5,010 nt of DNA, from NCBI GenBank assembly GCA_031273515.1, contig JAISRU010000173.1, forward strand, positions 1 to 5,010, read 5' to 3'. Shown here piece after piece: positions 4,984-5,010 of this stretch. The stretch is from Bacteroidales bacterium (GTDB lineage: Bacteria; Bacteroidota; Bacteroidia; Bacteroidales; WCHB1-69). Position numbers and translations under genes: made by a program. The notes beneath the pieces are model-generated. The model saw only the letters and a list, made by a program, of their open reading frames with translations. It made no database searches and was not told the DNA's origin. Positions within the stretch are counted from its first letter, which is position 1. The number at the start of each line of letters is the position of its first letter.

Positions 4984-5010
4984 ATGAGGAACACCCTTGC
5001 TTTGGTCGGG
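4984..5010 (+). CDS. Start of a probable P-loop GTPase, perhaps ribosome-biogenesis GTPase Der/EngA (3'-truncated by window edge)
   Basis: Only nine codons are visible: MRNTLALVG. This fits the first beta-strand and opening glycine of a G1 P-loop, as in Der/EngA, where family members usually begin M-x-N-x-[VI]-A-[IL]-[VI]-G before RPNVGKS. Der is a tandem-domain GTPase needed for 50S ribosomal subunit assembly. A strong promoter element ends 26 bases upstream and the leader is AT-rich without Shine-Dalgarno, supporting a true start here. The name rests on very few residues, and another P-loop protein remains possible. Confidence 0.5.

Overview
The window looks like a chromosomal segment from a Bacteroidota bacterium, most likely Bacteroidales. 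It must come from a lineage with a type IX secretion system (T9SS), because two adjacent genes end in the two different T9SS sorting domains. Other support comes from a Bacteroidota-type TonB-dependent receptor, a TAnnTTTG-type -7 promoter element, AT-rich leaders without Shine-Dalgarno sequences, and dispersed palindromic repeats. No species is assigned.

Layout: (1) Positions 1-1062 hold the C-terminal beta-barrel part of a TonB-dependent outer-membrane receptor whose start lies outside the window. (2) Positions 1122-2096, 59 bases downstream with no terminator between, encode a secreted PCMD-like protein with a type A T9SS sorting domain. It is probably in the same transcript, which ends at a strong intrinsic terminator at 2200-2235. 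(3) Positions 2272-4308 encode a large secreted protein of about six fibronectin-III-like beta-sandwich repeats, ending in a type B (gliding-motility/CHU_C-like) sorting domain. It probably has its own promoter. (4) Positions 4309-4983 are 675 bases without a credible gene but dense with repeats. They hold a 17-bp perfect inverted repeat near the two ends, a 22-bp-period array carrying CACGTG palindromes and GAAAATTTA tracts, three copies of a GTCCC/GGGAC hairpin repeat, two copies of an ATATTGAGC...GCCGAAATA repeat and a 28-bp perfect palindrome. (5) From 4984 a gene begins, preceded by a good Bacteroidota promoter. Its nine visible residues, MRNTLALVG, fit the start of a P-loop GTPase such as Der/EngA.

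Functionally the first three genes form a cell-envelope and surface block: an outer-membrane importer plus two proteins probably exported across the outer membrane by the T9SS. The substrate cannot be read from the sequence. The most unusual part is the repeat block at 4317-4933. It may be a MITE-like composite element, or a landing zone for REP-type repeats, placed directly upstream of a probable housekeeping gene. No complete novel enzymatic or defence system is visible.
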